Positions 1 through 7,586 of a DNA stretch of 41,391 nucleotides are shown in pieces. Position 1 is the stretch's first letter, and each line of letters opens with the position of its first letter. Below the pieces are notes generated by a model. That model worked only from the letters and a program-made list of their open reading frames with translations. It ran no database searches and had not been told where the DNA came from. Made by a program: the position numbers and the translations under genes. Source of the DNA: CAWBRT01 sp050015355 (lineage in GTDB: Bacteria > Acidobacteriota > Terriglobia > Terriglobales > Acidobacteriaceae); the NCBI GenBank assembly GCA_050015355.1, contig JBEKBO010000024.1, positions 1 to 41,391 of the forward strand. Reading direction: 5' to 3'.

Positions 1-35
1 TTGCGCCGAAGATCATCGGAATAAGCTCGCGCCAT
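1..35 (-). mobile_element. IS630-type transposase, first 11 codons (runs off left edge)
   Basis: Reading leftward from an ATG at 35, the 11 codons visible give MARAYSDDLRR. This is the characteristic beginning of many IS630-family transposases (M-A/S-R-A-Y-S-x-D-L-R), just before their helix-turn-helix region. The remaining gene would lie beyond the left edge. Only the N-terminus can be seen, so neither the catalytic DDE residues nor the terminal inverted repeats can be checked. The element's end nearest this window should lie somewhere between 36 and about 360; I could not locate it. The call rests on a short but distinctive peptide. Confidence 0.6.
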
Positions 36-360
36 CGTTGTCGTGTCGCAGGAGAACTCGCCATCCCCAGGGTAATTCACTCACCGAATCCAGGTATATA
101 CCTTCTAGGGAACCGGTCTAGAACGATGCACCCGCGGGTTCGAGCACCTGAACTTACTCGTGGCTGCGCAGTTGGGTAGCGCCGATCTGCAGAAACTTAG
201 GATTCAAAGGTGGTGATTTGGGCGCACGCACCGCGGTAGCCACAGCCTGCTGGCCAACTGCTGGCCATTCGTCTGCAAATCACGTTCGCCAGTACAAATC
301 AGACCAGGCTAACTCTAACAAAATACGTAAAGAGGAGTGAGCACAAACAGGGCAGGTAGA
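36..360. other. Non-coding stretch between transposase start and tRNA fragment
   Basis: No convincing gene is present in any frame. It holds a 10-bp palindrome GGTATATACC (92-101) and a direct repeat CTGCTGGCCA at 249-258 and 260-269. An IS end and the lost half of the tRNA-Ser gene would be expected here if a simple insertion explained the break, but no sequence able to pair with the tRNA acceptor stem (CCTCTCC) was found. Confidence 0.5.
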
Positions 361-400
361 TTTAGCAAACCGCCGCCTTCAGCCACTCGGCCACCTCTCC
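361..400 (-). pseudogene. tRNA-Ser(GCU), 5' half only
   Basis: Read on the minus strand from 400, the sequence starts GGAGAGGTGGCCGAGTGGCT and continues through GAAGGCGGCGGTTTGCTAAA. This is the acceptor 5' strand, D-arm (GGCCGAGTGGCTGAAGGC) and anticodon loop (TTGCTAA, anticodon GCT) of a bacterial tRNA-Ser. After the loop the sequence should return ACCGC or similar to close the anticodon stem, but it reads ATCTACC and no longer pairs. No long variable arm, T-arm (GGTTCGAATC) or CCTCTCC acceptor strand follows within the window. The break at the anticodon loop matches a usual tyrosine-integrase crossover site, so this may be an attachment-site remnant. The IS-like element at the left edge is another possible cause. 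Confidence 0.8.
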
Positions 401-428
401 GCTGAGGTGTGAAGCGGACTCTCGAAAC

Positions 429-453
429 ATTATAGCGGAATGCATCATTCCGC
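429..453 (-). promoter_or_regulatory. Promoter -10 and inverted repeat upstream of tRNA-Ser fragment
   Basis: A perfect TATAAT (minus strand, 434 to 429) lies about 28 bases upstream of the tRNA 5' end, the right distance for a stable-RNA promoter with a short leader. Directly upstream of it is an 8-bp inverted repeat, GCGGAATG/CATTCCGC with a 3-base spacer (435-453), which covers the spacer and could be an operator. No good -35 box is seen at 17 bases. The promoter appears intact although the tRNA is broken. Confidence 0.5.
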
Positions 454-794
454 GCTGGCACAATTACAGTCTCGCGGCGCCTCGAAAAAATTGTGGACCG
501 CCGAAGGCTGTCGGGGAAACACAGCCGCCCCAATCGACCTCGCGACTTGATGGAGGGAGAAATACGCGGTCGCCCGATTCGCAGCTTGAGGAACATTACT
601 TACAGAATGATACGGCCTTTGGAACTGAACGGCTCTCGCACCTCATCGCCGAGGAAGCGATGCCGAAGATGCGGGTCGGCAGACATGGGCGCGCATCCGG
701 CTGCGGCTGAATTTGCCTTCACAACGCTGATAAAATGACGGCCCAAATTGCGGCAATAACATACTTGACAGTTGCGGCTGCATCCGCCGGGTTG
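454..794. other. Intergenic region downstream of gatB
   Basis: About 340 bases between the tRNA promoter region and the 3' end of gatB. Short open frames exist on both strands but have no recognisable product, ribosome binding site or codon bias. I see no terminator with a T-run after gatB. Confidence 0.4.
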
Positions 795-2264
795 TCAGCC
801 GTCCAGCTTTTTCGCCAGCAGTTCGTTGACCAGCGCCGGGTTGGCCTTGCCCTTGGAAGCCTTCATGACCGCGCCGACGAAGAAACCGATCACCGTCTTC
901 TTGCCTCCACGATACTGTTCCACCTGCTTGGGGTTGGCCCGGATGACCTCGTCGATGATGCGTTCGAGTTCGCCGGTATCGCTGATCTGCTGCGGCTTCT
1001 CGCGCTCGTAGACGGCGGGAAAATCTTCCCCGCCGACGAAGCATTTGTCGTAGAGGTCCTTCAGCATTTTGCTGCTGATGGTACCGGCCTCCATGAGATC
1101 GGCCGACAGCGCCGCGCCCTGCATGCTGACCGGTGACTGTTCCAGTTCCAGGCTCTTGGCGCGCAGCCGCGGGATTAGTTCGGCTTGCACGATGTTGGCC
1201 AGGCGCTTGGGATTTTTGGCGGCGCGTGCGGCCGATTCGAAGGCATCGGCCTTGGCCCTTGTCAGGGTGAGTGTGTAGGCATCGTGCTCGGTCAGACCGT
1301 ATTCGGCGATCATGCGCTGGCGGCGCGCTTCGGGCAACTCAGGCAGGCGCTGCCGAATCTGGTCGCGCCACTTCTCATCGACCACCAGCGGAAGCAGGTC
1401 AGGCTCGGGGAAATAGCGGTAGTCGTGCGCGCGCTCCTTGCTGCGCATGCTGTAGGTGCGGCCCTCGCCCGGATTGTATAGGCGCGTCTCCTGCGCGACC
1501 TTCTCGCCCGAGTCCAACACTTCCGCCTGCCGCTCGATTTCGTACTCCAGCGCATGGCGAATAAAGCGGAAGGAATTAACGTTCTTGACCTCGGCCTTGG
1601 TGCCAAGCTCTTTCTGGCCGCGCGGGCGAATGCTGACGTTGGCGTCGCAGCGCAGCGAGCCCTCTTCCATGTTGCAATCGCTGACGCCGGTATAGAGGAT
1701 GATCTCCTTCAGCTTCGTCAGGTAGTCGTACGCCTCATCGGGCGATGAGATTTCCGGCTCGCTGACGATTTCAATCAGCGGCGTGCCCGAGCGGTTCAAG
1801 TCGATCGAGCTGTACTCGTCGGAGCCTTCGTGCAGGCTCTTGCCCGCATCTTCTTCGATGTGAACGCGAGTGATGCCGATCTTCTTGCGCCCGCCGCCGG
1901 CCGTGGCCACTTCGATGCAGCCGAACTCGGCGAGCGGCTTGTCATACTGCGAGATCTGGTAGCCCTTGGGCAGGTCGGGATAGAAGTAATTCTTGCGGGC
2001 GAAGATCGAGCTCTCGTTAATGCGGCAGCCCAGTGCCGAAGCTGCCAGTACGGCGTACTCCACAACCTGGCGATTCAGAACCGGCAGTGCGCCGGGAAGC
2101 CCAAGGCATACGGGGCACACGTTGGAATTGGGCGGCGCGCCGAACGCCGCCGAGCAAGCACAGAAACACTTGCTCCTGGTGAGCAACTGAACATGGACCT
2201 CGAGTCCGATAACGGGCTCGTACTTGGAAAGAGTGCTGGACTTCGCTTCCGGCAGGGTCGCCAT
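795..2264 (-). CDS. gatB: Asp-tRNA(Asn)/Glu-tRNA(Gln) amidotransferase subunit B
   Basis: GatB binds mischarged Glu-tRNA(Gln) or Asp-tRNA(Asn) and, with GatA and GatC, converts it to Gln-tRNA or Asn-tRNA in the cytoplasm. The 489-residue product has the family length. Family landmarks are YEPVIGLEVHVQL near the N-terminus, the Cys cluster FCACSAAFGAPPNSNVCPVC (zinc site), LPGALPVLN, GTPLIEIVSEPEI, EGSLRCDANVSIRP and EVKNVNSFRF, and the C-terminal YqeY-like tail ending RGGKKTVIGFFVGAVMKASKGKANP. The ATG at 2264 gives a product beginning MATLPEAKSS, aligned to the usual GatB start; an open frame continues 43 codons upstream but encodes nothing family-like. gatA and gatC are not adjacent. A near-consensus -10 box lies just upstream. 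Confidence 0.97.
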   Translation of the reverse strand: MATLPEAKSSTLSKYEPVIGLEVHVQLLTRSKCFCACSAAFGAPPNSNVCPVCLGLPGALPVLNRQVVEYAVLAASALGCRINESSIFARKNYFYPDLPKGYQISQYDKPLAEFGCIEVATAGGGRKKIGITRVHIEEDAGKSLHEGSDEYSSIDLNRSGTPLIEIVSEPEISSPDEAYDYLTKLKEIILYTGVSDCNMEEGSLRCDANVSIRPRGQKELGTKAEVKNVNSFRFIRHALEYEIERQAEVLDSGEKVAQETRLYNPGEGRTYSMRSKERAHDYRYFPEPDLLPLVVDEKWRDQIRQRLPELPEARRQRMIAEYGLTEHDAYTLTLTRAKADAFESAARAAKNPKRLANIVQAELIPRLRAKSLELEQSPVSMQGAALSADLMEAGTISSKMLKDLYDKCFVGGEDFPAVYEREKPQQISDTGELERIIDEVIRANPKQVEQYRGGKKTVIGFFVGAVMKASKGKANPALVNELLAKKLDG

Positions 2265-2273
2265 AACTACCCG

Positions 2274-2279
2274 ATTATA
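2274..2279 (-). promoter_or_regulatory. Putative gatB -10 box, nearly leaderless
   Basis: TATAAT on the minus strand lies only 9 bases before the gatB ATG (2264), inside CGAATATATAATCGGG. If used, transcription would begin within about 0-5 bases of the start codon, giving an almost leaderless mRNA. No ribosome binding site is visible between them, which fits. The -35 match is poor. Confidence 0.4.
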
Positions 2280-2405
2280 TATTCGGGTGAACGCGCAGCC
2301 ACAGAGATGACAGAGAAAGTTTCGAGTTTCAAGTTTCGTGCTCGCGACCGTAGCACCCGCATCAGTATCTGAATTCAAAGCCCGGTTACACAATCGGTGA
2401 AACTG

Positions 2406-3101
2406 CTACGGCTTGGCAGCCAGGTACTTGTCGAGCGGAATATCGAAGAACATCAGTTCGTTGCCGCCGCCGTCGCGCACGCCAGTGACATACAGATGCG
2501 CTCCGGCCAGGGATTTCTGCGTTTCGCTGAGGTCAAAAAAGAAGAAGCCGGATTGCGTTCCACCCGGCTCGACCGCATGCGCCTGAAAGTGCGCCGCATC
2601 CATCTCGTCCTTCACCTCCCGGGACACGCCGGCCTTGGGTCCGCGCGGGGGAGTCGGCAGAGGCAATCGCGAAACCCCGGAATCGTTCCCCGGATTGCGG
2701 CTGAGACGACGGTACATATCGTCTTCATTAGCGGGCGAAATCTTGCTGCGGTCGCGCAACACTAGCTGAACATTTATTCCGTCAAGCACAACCGGCTGGC
2801 TCCCGCTGTTGCTCACGATGAACAACATAGGCAACAACCCGCGTTCAAGGTAGCGCGCGTTGAAGATAGACGATTTTTGCTCGGTATCGTAGGGGTCGAT
2901 GGCGATGGAGACTTTCTCCATCGGGTGCTCGTCATGCGCGGGGAACGTCTTGGCATCCGTTGGATGCGGCATAACGAACCGCTTCGCAGCCATCGCCAGC
3001 GTCGTCAATCCCAGCCCCAGAAAAACTGCGCAAGATAGCAGTCGCCGAGCCTTGCCGAAGCGCGGGCCGCGAATTCGACGGGAAAGCACCCTGAATCGCA
3101 T
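2406..3101 (-). CDS. Unrecognised membrane-anchored or exported protein
   Basis: A 231-residue protein from the ATG at 3101 (GGAG lies 11 bases upstream; a TTG at 3140 would add 13 residues). It has a very basic N-terminus (MRFRVLSRRIRGPRF) followed by one hydrophobic segment at about residues 20-38 (LLSCAVFLGLGLTTLAMAA), so it is probably a signal anchor with the rest outside the cytoplasm. The body contains a beta-rich stretch around LPMLFIVSNSGSQPVVLDG and a Pro/Arg-rich linker (SRLPLPTPPRGPKAG). No catalytic motif or known family is recognised. It lies 141 bases upstream of gatB on the same strand. Confidence 0.65.
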   Translation of the reverse strand: MRFRVLSRRIRGPRFGKARRLLSCAVFLGLGLTTLAMAAKRFVMPHPTDAKTFPAHDEHPMEKVSIAIDPYDTEQKSSIFNARYLERGLLPMLFIVSNSGSQPVVLDGINVQLVLRDRSKISPANEDDMYRRLSRNPGNDSGVSRLPLPTPPRGPKAGVSREVKDEMDAAHFQAHAVEPGGTQSGFFFFDLSETQKSLAGAHLYVTGVRDGGGNELMFFDIPLDKYLAAKP

Positions 3102-3207
3102 GCCAGCAATTATCTCCAGTGGCGATGCCGGGCGCAACAACCTGCCTGCGCCGCTGCCGCCAGCGGCGGGATCGGGTTGGCAATCTTGGCCGCTGAGGAG
3201 CGGTTCG

Positions 3208-3219
3208 AGAGGCGCCTCT
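3208..3219. repeat. 12-bp perfect palindrome
   Basis: AGAGGCGCCTCT is a perfect dyad about 110 bases upstream of the membrane protein gene that starts at 3101. It could be a transcription-factor site, but there is no independent support. Confidence 0.35.
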
Positions 3220-3231
3220 TATGAATGAAAA

Positions 3232-3281
3232 GGCGTCAGCAGGTTGTGCGAGAAGGGTCGTTTTCGCCGCCTGTTGACGCC
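3232..3281. repeat. 12-bp stem-loop
   Basis: GGCGTCAGCAGG (3232-3243) can pair with CCTGTTGACGCC (3270-3281) over 12 positions, with one G-U and no mismatch, around a 26-base loop. There is no T-run on either side, so it is not a standard intrinsic terminator. It could be a mobile-element end, a structured RNA or a REP-like unit. Confidence 0.45.
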
Positions 3282-3389
3282 CACTCGATGCGAAAGCATG
3301 CTCCCTTTCGCACCAACTGCGAACCCTGGGATCAGCTTTTCTTTGCTTGTCCCGGAAGCACGCAAATCGAGAGCAGTTCCCAAGTTGGT

Positions 3390-3464
3390 GTATCCGGAGC
3401 TATCACCGCCGGGCTTGGATGTCACCCCATCAAACGCTAAAGGCGGCGTTTGCCGCGGATTCCG
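3390..3464 (+). repeat. Dispersed composite repeat, copy A
   Basis: Two blocks. Block 1 (3390-3405) reads GTATCCGGAGCTATCA; near copies lie at 5550-5566 and, on the other strand, 19765-19777. Block 2 (3423-3464, 42 bases) begins CACCCCATCAAACGC and has the returning arm GCGTTTGCCGCGG. Related 42-base units occur at 10374-10415, 19693-19734 and 19800-19841. The arms CAAACGC and GCGTTTG pair across a 7-base loop. Confidence 0.65.
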
Positions 3465-3561
3465 TCCGCCCGGCTCTTTCGCGGGACATACCTTCCGCGC
3501 GTCCGGTCTTGCGGACGGTGCCATTGGGGGTGATGGCCGTCCCATTCATGTGGGGCTGCTG

Positions 3562-3636
3562 CTATGCGCGCACCTTGGCCAGCAGGCTGATGGCGGCCAA
3601 CACAAGCATAGCAATAGTCCACCAAATTGATTTCAT
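3562..3636 (-). CDS. Possible 24-residue hydrophobic peptide
   Basis: An ATG at 3636 opens a 24-codon frame whose product starts MKSIWWTIAMLVLAAISLLA and ends with a short basic tail (KVRA). It has the form of a single transmembrane helix with a charged C-terminus, as in many bacterial small membrane proteins. The upstream AGAAGAA is only a weak ribosome binding site. No family is recognised. It could be chance, since a hydrophobic 20-mer is not rare. Confidence 0.3.
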   Translation of the reverse strand: MKSIWWTIAMLVLAAISLLAKVRA

Positions 3637-3819
3637 GGATTCTTCTTGCATACTGGGGGAATTGCACGTGAGCTGCCGGATTCGCGAGCTGACCGTAAAT
3701 TATTGTTTCCACACTGGTTAACCATCATGTGCGGGTTCGTATGAGCCTCGTCCGAGAGAGCAAAATTTGCACGGTCCGTGCAATTCTGAGTCACAGGATG
3801 CGGGAGAGCTTGCGCAAGA

Positions 3820-4047
3820 TCAAGCGGCACGGTTTCGATCTGCGTCGGTTAAATTCGCATCCTGGGGTGACGGTTCCGCCGGATACCGCCACGCAAAGCG
3901 ATTGAGTACGTCAGCCGCAAGGACCAATTCTTTCTCCGTGTAGCCGAGAGCGCGACCTACGGCTTCGACCGGCGCAGTGCCGGCTTCTCCGCCGACAGCA
4001 GCGGCATAGGGCTCTTCCACGGCAAGGGTGATGGATTTGTTTTTCAT
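3820..4047 (-). CDS. Small acidic protein of unknown function (75 aa)
   Basis: The ATG at 4047 is preceded by GAGGGAG at a good distance, so I prefer it to in-frame upstream starts (up to 4230). The product starts MKNKSITLAVEEPYAAAVGG. Its centre, VEAVGRALGYTEKELVLAADVLNRFAWRYPAEP, looks like a compact helical unit. The LGYTEKEL element faintly recalls the lead-in of ArsM/UbiE-type methyltransferases, but no methyltransferase domain follows. If the longer frame is used, the extra N-terminus is lysine-rich and helical (MNKSLKDKLTAVIAPLLRSE). No function can be assigned. ada lies upstream on the same strand. Confidence 0.5.
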   Translation of the reverse strand: MKNKSITLAVEEPYAAAVGGEAGTAPVEAVGRALGYTEKELVLAADVLNRFAWRYPAEPSPQDANLTDADRNRAA

Positions 4048-4260
4048 CGGGACTCCCTCAGGGCGCTGAGTTCCAACACCGGGGCGTTCAGAGCGCAGCA
4101 GCGGAGCGATCACAGCAGTAAGTTTGTCTTTTAGAGATTTGTTCATCTTGTTTGACATATCCTTTGCCATTTCCGCGAAGCGCACACACCTCGTCTGTCG
4201 ACTCTCGAAGAGGGCCGAGTTTTGCCGCATTTGGAATTGTTAAGAGCGGGCAGCGAGTTC

Positions 4261-4286
4261 CTTGAAAAGCCCGCCCGGTTTTCAAG
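4261..4286 (-). terminator. Hairpin downstream of ada
   Basis: CTTGAAAA (4261-4268) pairs with TTTTCAAG (4279-4286) around a 10-base GC-rich loop, 34 bases after the ada stop. The U-rich strand is part of the stem and no free T-run follows, so terminator function is uncertain. Confidence 0.35.
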
Positions 4287-4319
4287 GCGAAGTGGCTTCG
4301 CCCGGTCGGAAGCCGGTTC

Positions 4320-5426
4320 TCATTCGGCCCCAGCTTCCTCATTCTCAAGCAGGCGTCTTTTGCGGTCGGTGCCCCAGCGATAGCCCGATAGTTCACCATT
4401 ACTGCGAACCACACGATGACACGGCACGACGACCGCAAGCCGATTCGAGGCGCAGGCGTTTGCCACCGCACGCACGGCTCGCGGTTTGCCGATGGCGCAT
4501 GCAACTTCCGAGTAGGTCTGCGTCTTGCCCGCCGGAATCCTCTGCAGCACTTGCCAGACGCGCTGTTGAAACGCAGTGCCGCGGATGTCGAGCGAAATGC
4601 TTTTCGACGGCTGCCGGCCTGCGAGCAACTCTTGCAGCAACAGCGTCCAGCCCTTCAGCCCCACATCGTCGCGGATGAAGGTCGCCCGCGAATACTCCGA
4701 CTTCAGCGATACTTCGGCCGATTGATCGGTCAGGAACTGCACGCCGCAAAGCCCGGCGCTACTGGCGACCAGCAGCATCTCTCCCAGCTCGCTCTGGAAC
4801 GTGGTGAAGCGCAGTTCCTCGTCTGGCGCGCCCGCATGGAAGCGCCGCGGCGTCATGCCGAGCTTCTTCCGTGCTGTCTCGTAAAGACGGCTGGGCGAGC
4901 TGTAACCGGCATCGACCAGCGCGTCCGTCACCGCGCCGTTGCCGCCTGGCGAGTTGCCGGTTTGCCCCTGCTGGCGCGAGTTGCGCAGCCCACGTTTGAA
5001 CTTTGAAAAGCGCAACGATTCAAGGTACTGCCGGGGCGAGATGCCCATCTCACTCTTGAATACCCGCTGCAAGTGAAAGGGGCTGAGCCCGGCGGCCTGG
5101 CTCAACTTCGCCAGGGTAATTTTTTCGTCAGCATGCGCTTCGATGTGCCGGCAGATGCGCTCGACGAGGCGCGGCCCCTCGGGCGACCCGGTGGGCTTGC
5201 AGCGAAAGCAGGCGCGCAGCCCCGCCCGTTCGGCCGCCTGCGGCGAATCGAAAAAGCATACGTTGTCTCGTCTGGGCCGCCTTGCCGGGCATGTTGGCCG
5301 GCAATAGATTCCCGTGGTCGTCACACCAAAGACGAACTTGCCATCGGCGGCAACATCCCTGCTTAGCACAGCCTGCCAACGGGCATCGGCTGAACTGTCA
5401 GATTCCGGTCTGTTTTGAGACATCAT
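4320..5426 (-). CDS. ada: Bifunctional Ada: DNA alkylation repair methyltransferase and regulator
   Basis: Ada removes methyl groups from phosphotriesters and O6-methylguanine in DNA and, when methylated, activates repair genes. All modules of the 368-residue product are visible. The N-terminal zinc domain has Cys42, Cys46, Cys73 and Cys76 in TTTGIYCRPTCPARRP and ACFRCKP, with Cys42 as the methylphosphotriester acceptor. An AraC-type helix-turn-helix follows (ITLAKLSQAAGLSPFHLQRV, ISPRQYLESLR), then a second HTH (DAGYSSPSRLYETARKKLGM). The C-terminal Ogt domain has FQQRVWQVLQRIPAGKTQTY and the acceptor motif PCHRVV. The ATG at 5426 has GAGG seven bases upstream; a TTG seven codons earlier lacks such support. 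Autoregulation is usual for the family, but no Ada box was identified. Confidence 0.96.
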   Translation of the reverse strand: MMSQNRPESDSSADARWQAVLSRDVAADGKFVFGVTTTGIYCRPTCPARRPRRDNVCFFDSPQAAERAGLRACFRCKPTGSPEGPRLVERICRHIEAHADEKITLAKLSQAAGLSPFHLQRVFKSEMGISPRQYLESLRFSKFKRGLRNSRQQGQTGNSPGGNGAVTDALVDAGYSSPSRLYETARKKLGMTPRRFHAGAPDEELRFTTFQSELGEMLLVASSAGLCGVQFLTDQSAEVSLKSEYSRATFIRDDVGLKGWTLLLQELLAGRQPSKSISLDIRGTAFQQRVWQVLQRIPAGKTQTYSEVACAIGKPRAVRAVANACASNRLAVVVPCHRVVRSNGELSGYRWGTDRKRRLLENEEAGAE

Positions 5427-5549
5427 GTCGATCCTCGAATGCGCCAACTGCGGCGCATGAAACGACGATATAGCGAGCCGCGCCTCCGTACTATCCGAAG
5501 CTTGCGCTCAAAGCAATTTCGCGGTGAATAGAATGTTTTCAGAGCAGGA

Positions 5550-5566
5550 GTATCCCGGAGCTATCA
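5550..5566 (+). repeat. Solo block 1 of the dispersed repeat
   Basis: GTATCCCGGAGCTATCA differs from 3390-3405 by one inserted C and shares GTATCCCGGAGC with the minus strand at 19777-19765. Here it stands without the 42-base second block. Confidence 0.5.
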
Positions 5567-5965
5567 ATCTTCACCGGATATACCCTTCGCGAAATTGGTC
5601 TACAAAGTTTACACACCCGGTCTCGAGATGATCTTACGGGTGCAGAAAGTCTGCCTCGCTGTGTGAAACTTGTAAGTCACTCTGAATTCGGAAACCAGCG
5701 GCCTGCCAGCAATGCTGCATTGCATTATTGCACTGCGCAAAAACAAGCCGCAGTGCTGCTCTTGCTGAGAAAGCGAGCGCCGAGCTTGCGGCCTGAGAGC
5801 CGATCAGCACCTCTGCGGACACGGCACCGGTTGCGCCTTGCGGATCCCTGGATGAATGTATCTAAGACGTACAAATAATTGTATGTAGATGACTTATAAT
5901 GATTTGACCGCCTCCTTAGGAGCGTTAGCGCGGGGAGATTCGGCGGAATGCCGATACGCGAAGCA

Positions 5966-5983
5966 CCGGGTCGATTGACCCGG
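5966..5983. repeat. 7-bp GC-rich hairpin
   Basis: CCGGGTC (5966-5972), loop GATT, GACCCGG (5977-5983). It is a perfect stem without a T-run, standing alone in the ada-hemE gap. Confidence 0.4.
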
Positions 5984-6431
5984 CGGATCCTCACCCCCTA
6001 CCCTGGGTTGAAACCGTACCGCAACCGGTCGCATAGCGGAACTCATTCTCCCGCAACTCCGTGCAGCATGCCTGCATCAAGTAATAAGGTTGTGCCACGG
6101 GGCCTAAGGATGCGCTAGCCCCAACCCCAGAACGGCTGCTGAAACTTCTTCGCCGAGCGTGGGTTTTATCCAATACAAGCTGAGAGAGGATGAGTAGAAG
6201 GCGATGTGGGTGCGATTGGCAGGTGAAATTGGAGCGCAGCGGGGGGAAGCGTTGAGAATGTTCGCGACATACCTGACCGCCTCGCTGTTTGCCCATCTTT
6301 CCCGTGTCTTCTGGCCCATTCCAGTGACTCCGCATGCGGTTTCGGTTGCACTCAAGGCGACTCGGAACCTGGCGTCAGAGTTCTGGCGTAATCTCGCCGC
6401 CTGAGCTCCCCGACGAGTTCTCCCAAGTTAA

Positions 6432-6459
6432 CTACGGCGCGTGCCGGGGTCCCCGGCAC
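6432..6459. repeat. Palindromic repeat at hemE promoter (left member of inverted pair)
   Basis: GTGCCGGGGTCCCCGGCAC (6441-6459) is a 19-base palindrome around a central T. With its left flank CTACGGCGC (6432-6440) it matches the reverse complement of 10013-10035 at 22 of 23 positions. It ends exactly where the -35 box of the putative hemE promoter should lie, so it could act as an operator. Confidence 0.65.
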
Positions 6460-6476
6460 CTGACCCGCCCGGTGAC

Positions 6477-6482
6477 TAAAAT
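6477..6482 (+). promoter_or_regulatory. Putative hemE -10 box
   Basis: TAAAAT in GGTGACTAAAATCACG. Counting 17 bases upstream puts the -35 region on the right arm of the palindrome at 6441-6459. It would start transcription near 6489, about 36 bases before the preferred hemE ATG. Confidence 0.4.
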
Positions 6483-6524
6483 CACGACACCATGGTCTGC
6501 CGGAAATGCTACATTCATAAGTCC

Positions 6525-7586
6525 ATGGCTGCTCCAAGATCGCCGTTTGTACAAGCCTGCATGAAGCTGCCCACAGAGGCCACACCTGTCTGGTTTATGC
6601 GCCAGGCGGGCCGCTACATGTCCGAATACCGCGAAGTCCGCAAGCACCACTCACTGGTGGAGATCTGCAAGAAACCGGCTCTTGCCGCCGAAGTCACGAT
6701 CACCGCTGCCGAGGCGCTGGGAGTTGATGCGGCCATTATTTTTGCCGACCTGCTGCTGCCGCTGGAGGTGATGGGTCTGCCTTTTCAGTTCACGGCCGGA
6801 GAAGGACCGGTTATCGAGCGCCCCATCCGCGAAGCCGCCGACATCCGGGCACTGCGCACCGATCGCGCCAAAGACCTGATGTACGTCTCCGAAGCGGTCG
6901 CCTTGGTAGCTAAGCACTTCGGGGAGCGCTTGCCGGTGATCGGCTTCTGCGGCGCGCCGTTTACCCTGGCCAGTTACATGGTTGAGGGCGGCGGGTCGCG
7001 TAATTACATCGAAGTGAAAAAGTTGATGTATCGTTCGCCCGGCCTGTGGGACGAGATGCTTGCCAAGCTGGTGGATGTGCTTGCCGAATACGCGGTTGAG
7101 CAAGTAAGGCATGGCGCCGACGTGCTGCAGGTCTTCGACAGTTGGGTGGGATGTCTCAGTGTCGACGACTACCGCCGCTACGCTCTGCCCCGCACCACCG
7201 AGTTGATTCACCGCCTGAAAGCGGCCGGCGTGCCGATCATTTACTTCGGGACCGACAGTGCCGCCCTGTTGCCGTCGATGCAGGAAACCGGGGCGGAAGT
7301 CATCGGAGTCGATTGGCGCATTCCGCTCGACCAGGCTTGGAATAGCATGGGATACAAGCCGGCGGTGCAGGGAAATCTCGACCCGGTAACACTGTTCGCA
7401 GGTTGGGAAGAGCTGCGGCAGCAGGCGGAAGCCATCCTGAACCAGGCAAACGGACGCCCCGGCCATATCTTCAATCTAGGGCACGGAATTCTGCCGCACA
7501 CGCCGGTGGAAAACGTGAAGCAACTGGCTGCCTTCGTCAAGGAGCGCAGCGCCGCCTTGCGCGCACAAACCGCGCCATCATTATGA
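6525..7586 (+). CDS. hemE: Uroporphyrinogen III decarboxylase
   Basis: HemE removes four acetate carboxyls from uroporphyrinogen III to give coproporphyrinogen III in the cytoplasm. The 353-residue product has the N-terminal signature PVWFMRQAGRYMSEYR and the second signature GFCGAPFTLASYMVEGGGSRN. The catalytic Asp (IIFADLLLP), the GADVLQVFDSWVG and YFGTDSAALLP segments, and the C-terminal NLGHGILPHTPVENV are all present. The ATG at 6525 gives MAAPRSPFVQACM, matching family starts; an in-frame ATG at 6492 would add 11 residues. Neither has a clear ribosome binding site. It is the first gene of a three-gene operon and its TGA overlaps the hemH ATG. Confidence 0.97.
   Translation: MAAPRSPFVQACMKLPTEATPVWFMRQAGRYMSEYREVRKHHSLVEICKKPALAAEVTITAAEALGVDAAIIFADLLLPLEVMGLPFQFTAGEGPVIERPIREAADIRALRTDRAKDLMYVSEAVALVAKHFGERLPVIGFCGAPFTLASYMVEGGGSRNYIEVKKLMYRSPGLWDEMLAKLVDVLAEYAVEQVRHGADVLQVFDSWVGCLSVDDYRRYALPRTTELIHRLKAAGVPIIYFGTDSAALLPSMQETGAEVIGVDWRIPLDQAWNSMGYKPAVQGNLDPVTLFAGWEELRQQAEAILNQANGRPGHIFNLGHGILPHTPVENVKQLAAFVKERSAALRAQTAPSL

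Larger units (their letters stand above)
3102..3561. other. Intergenic region rich in palindromes and repeat remnants
   Basis: No supported gene is seen in this 460-base stretch. It carries a 12-bp perfect palindrome, a long stem-loop and a copy of the dispersed repeat, each listed separately. Open frames through it on both strands are accounted for by high GC content. Confidence 0.5.
5427..6431. other. Long intergenic region between ada and hemE
   Basis: About 1 kb with no gene I can support. It contains one block of the dispersed repeat (5550-5566), an isolated TATAAT (5895-5900), a small palindrome CTCCTTAGGAG (about 5912-5922), and the hairpin at 5966-5983. Open frames of 60-115 codons exist on both strands (for example 5991-6335 minus) but have no recognisable domain or ribosome binding site. 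Confidence 0.5.

Noticed and set aside
121..150. CGCGGGTTCGAGC as a tRNA T-arm that could be the missing half of tRNA-Ser
   Set aside because: It lies on the opposite strand from the 5' half, no acceptor strand CCTCTCC follows, and no variable arm precedes it.
5991..6335. A 114-codon minus-strand open frame in the ada-hemE gap
   Set aside because: No ribosome site, no recognisable domain and irregular composition; treated as non-coding.
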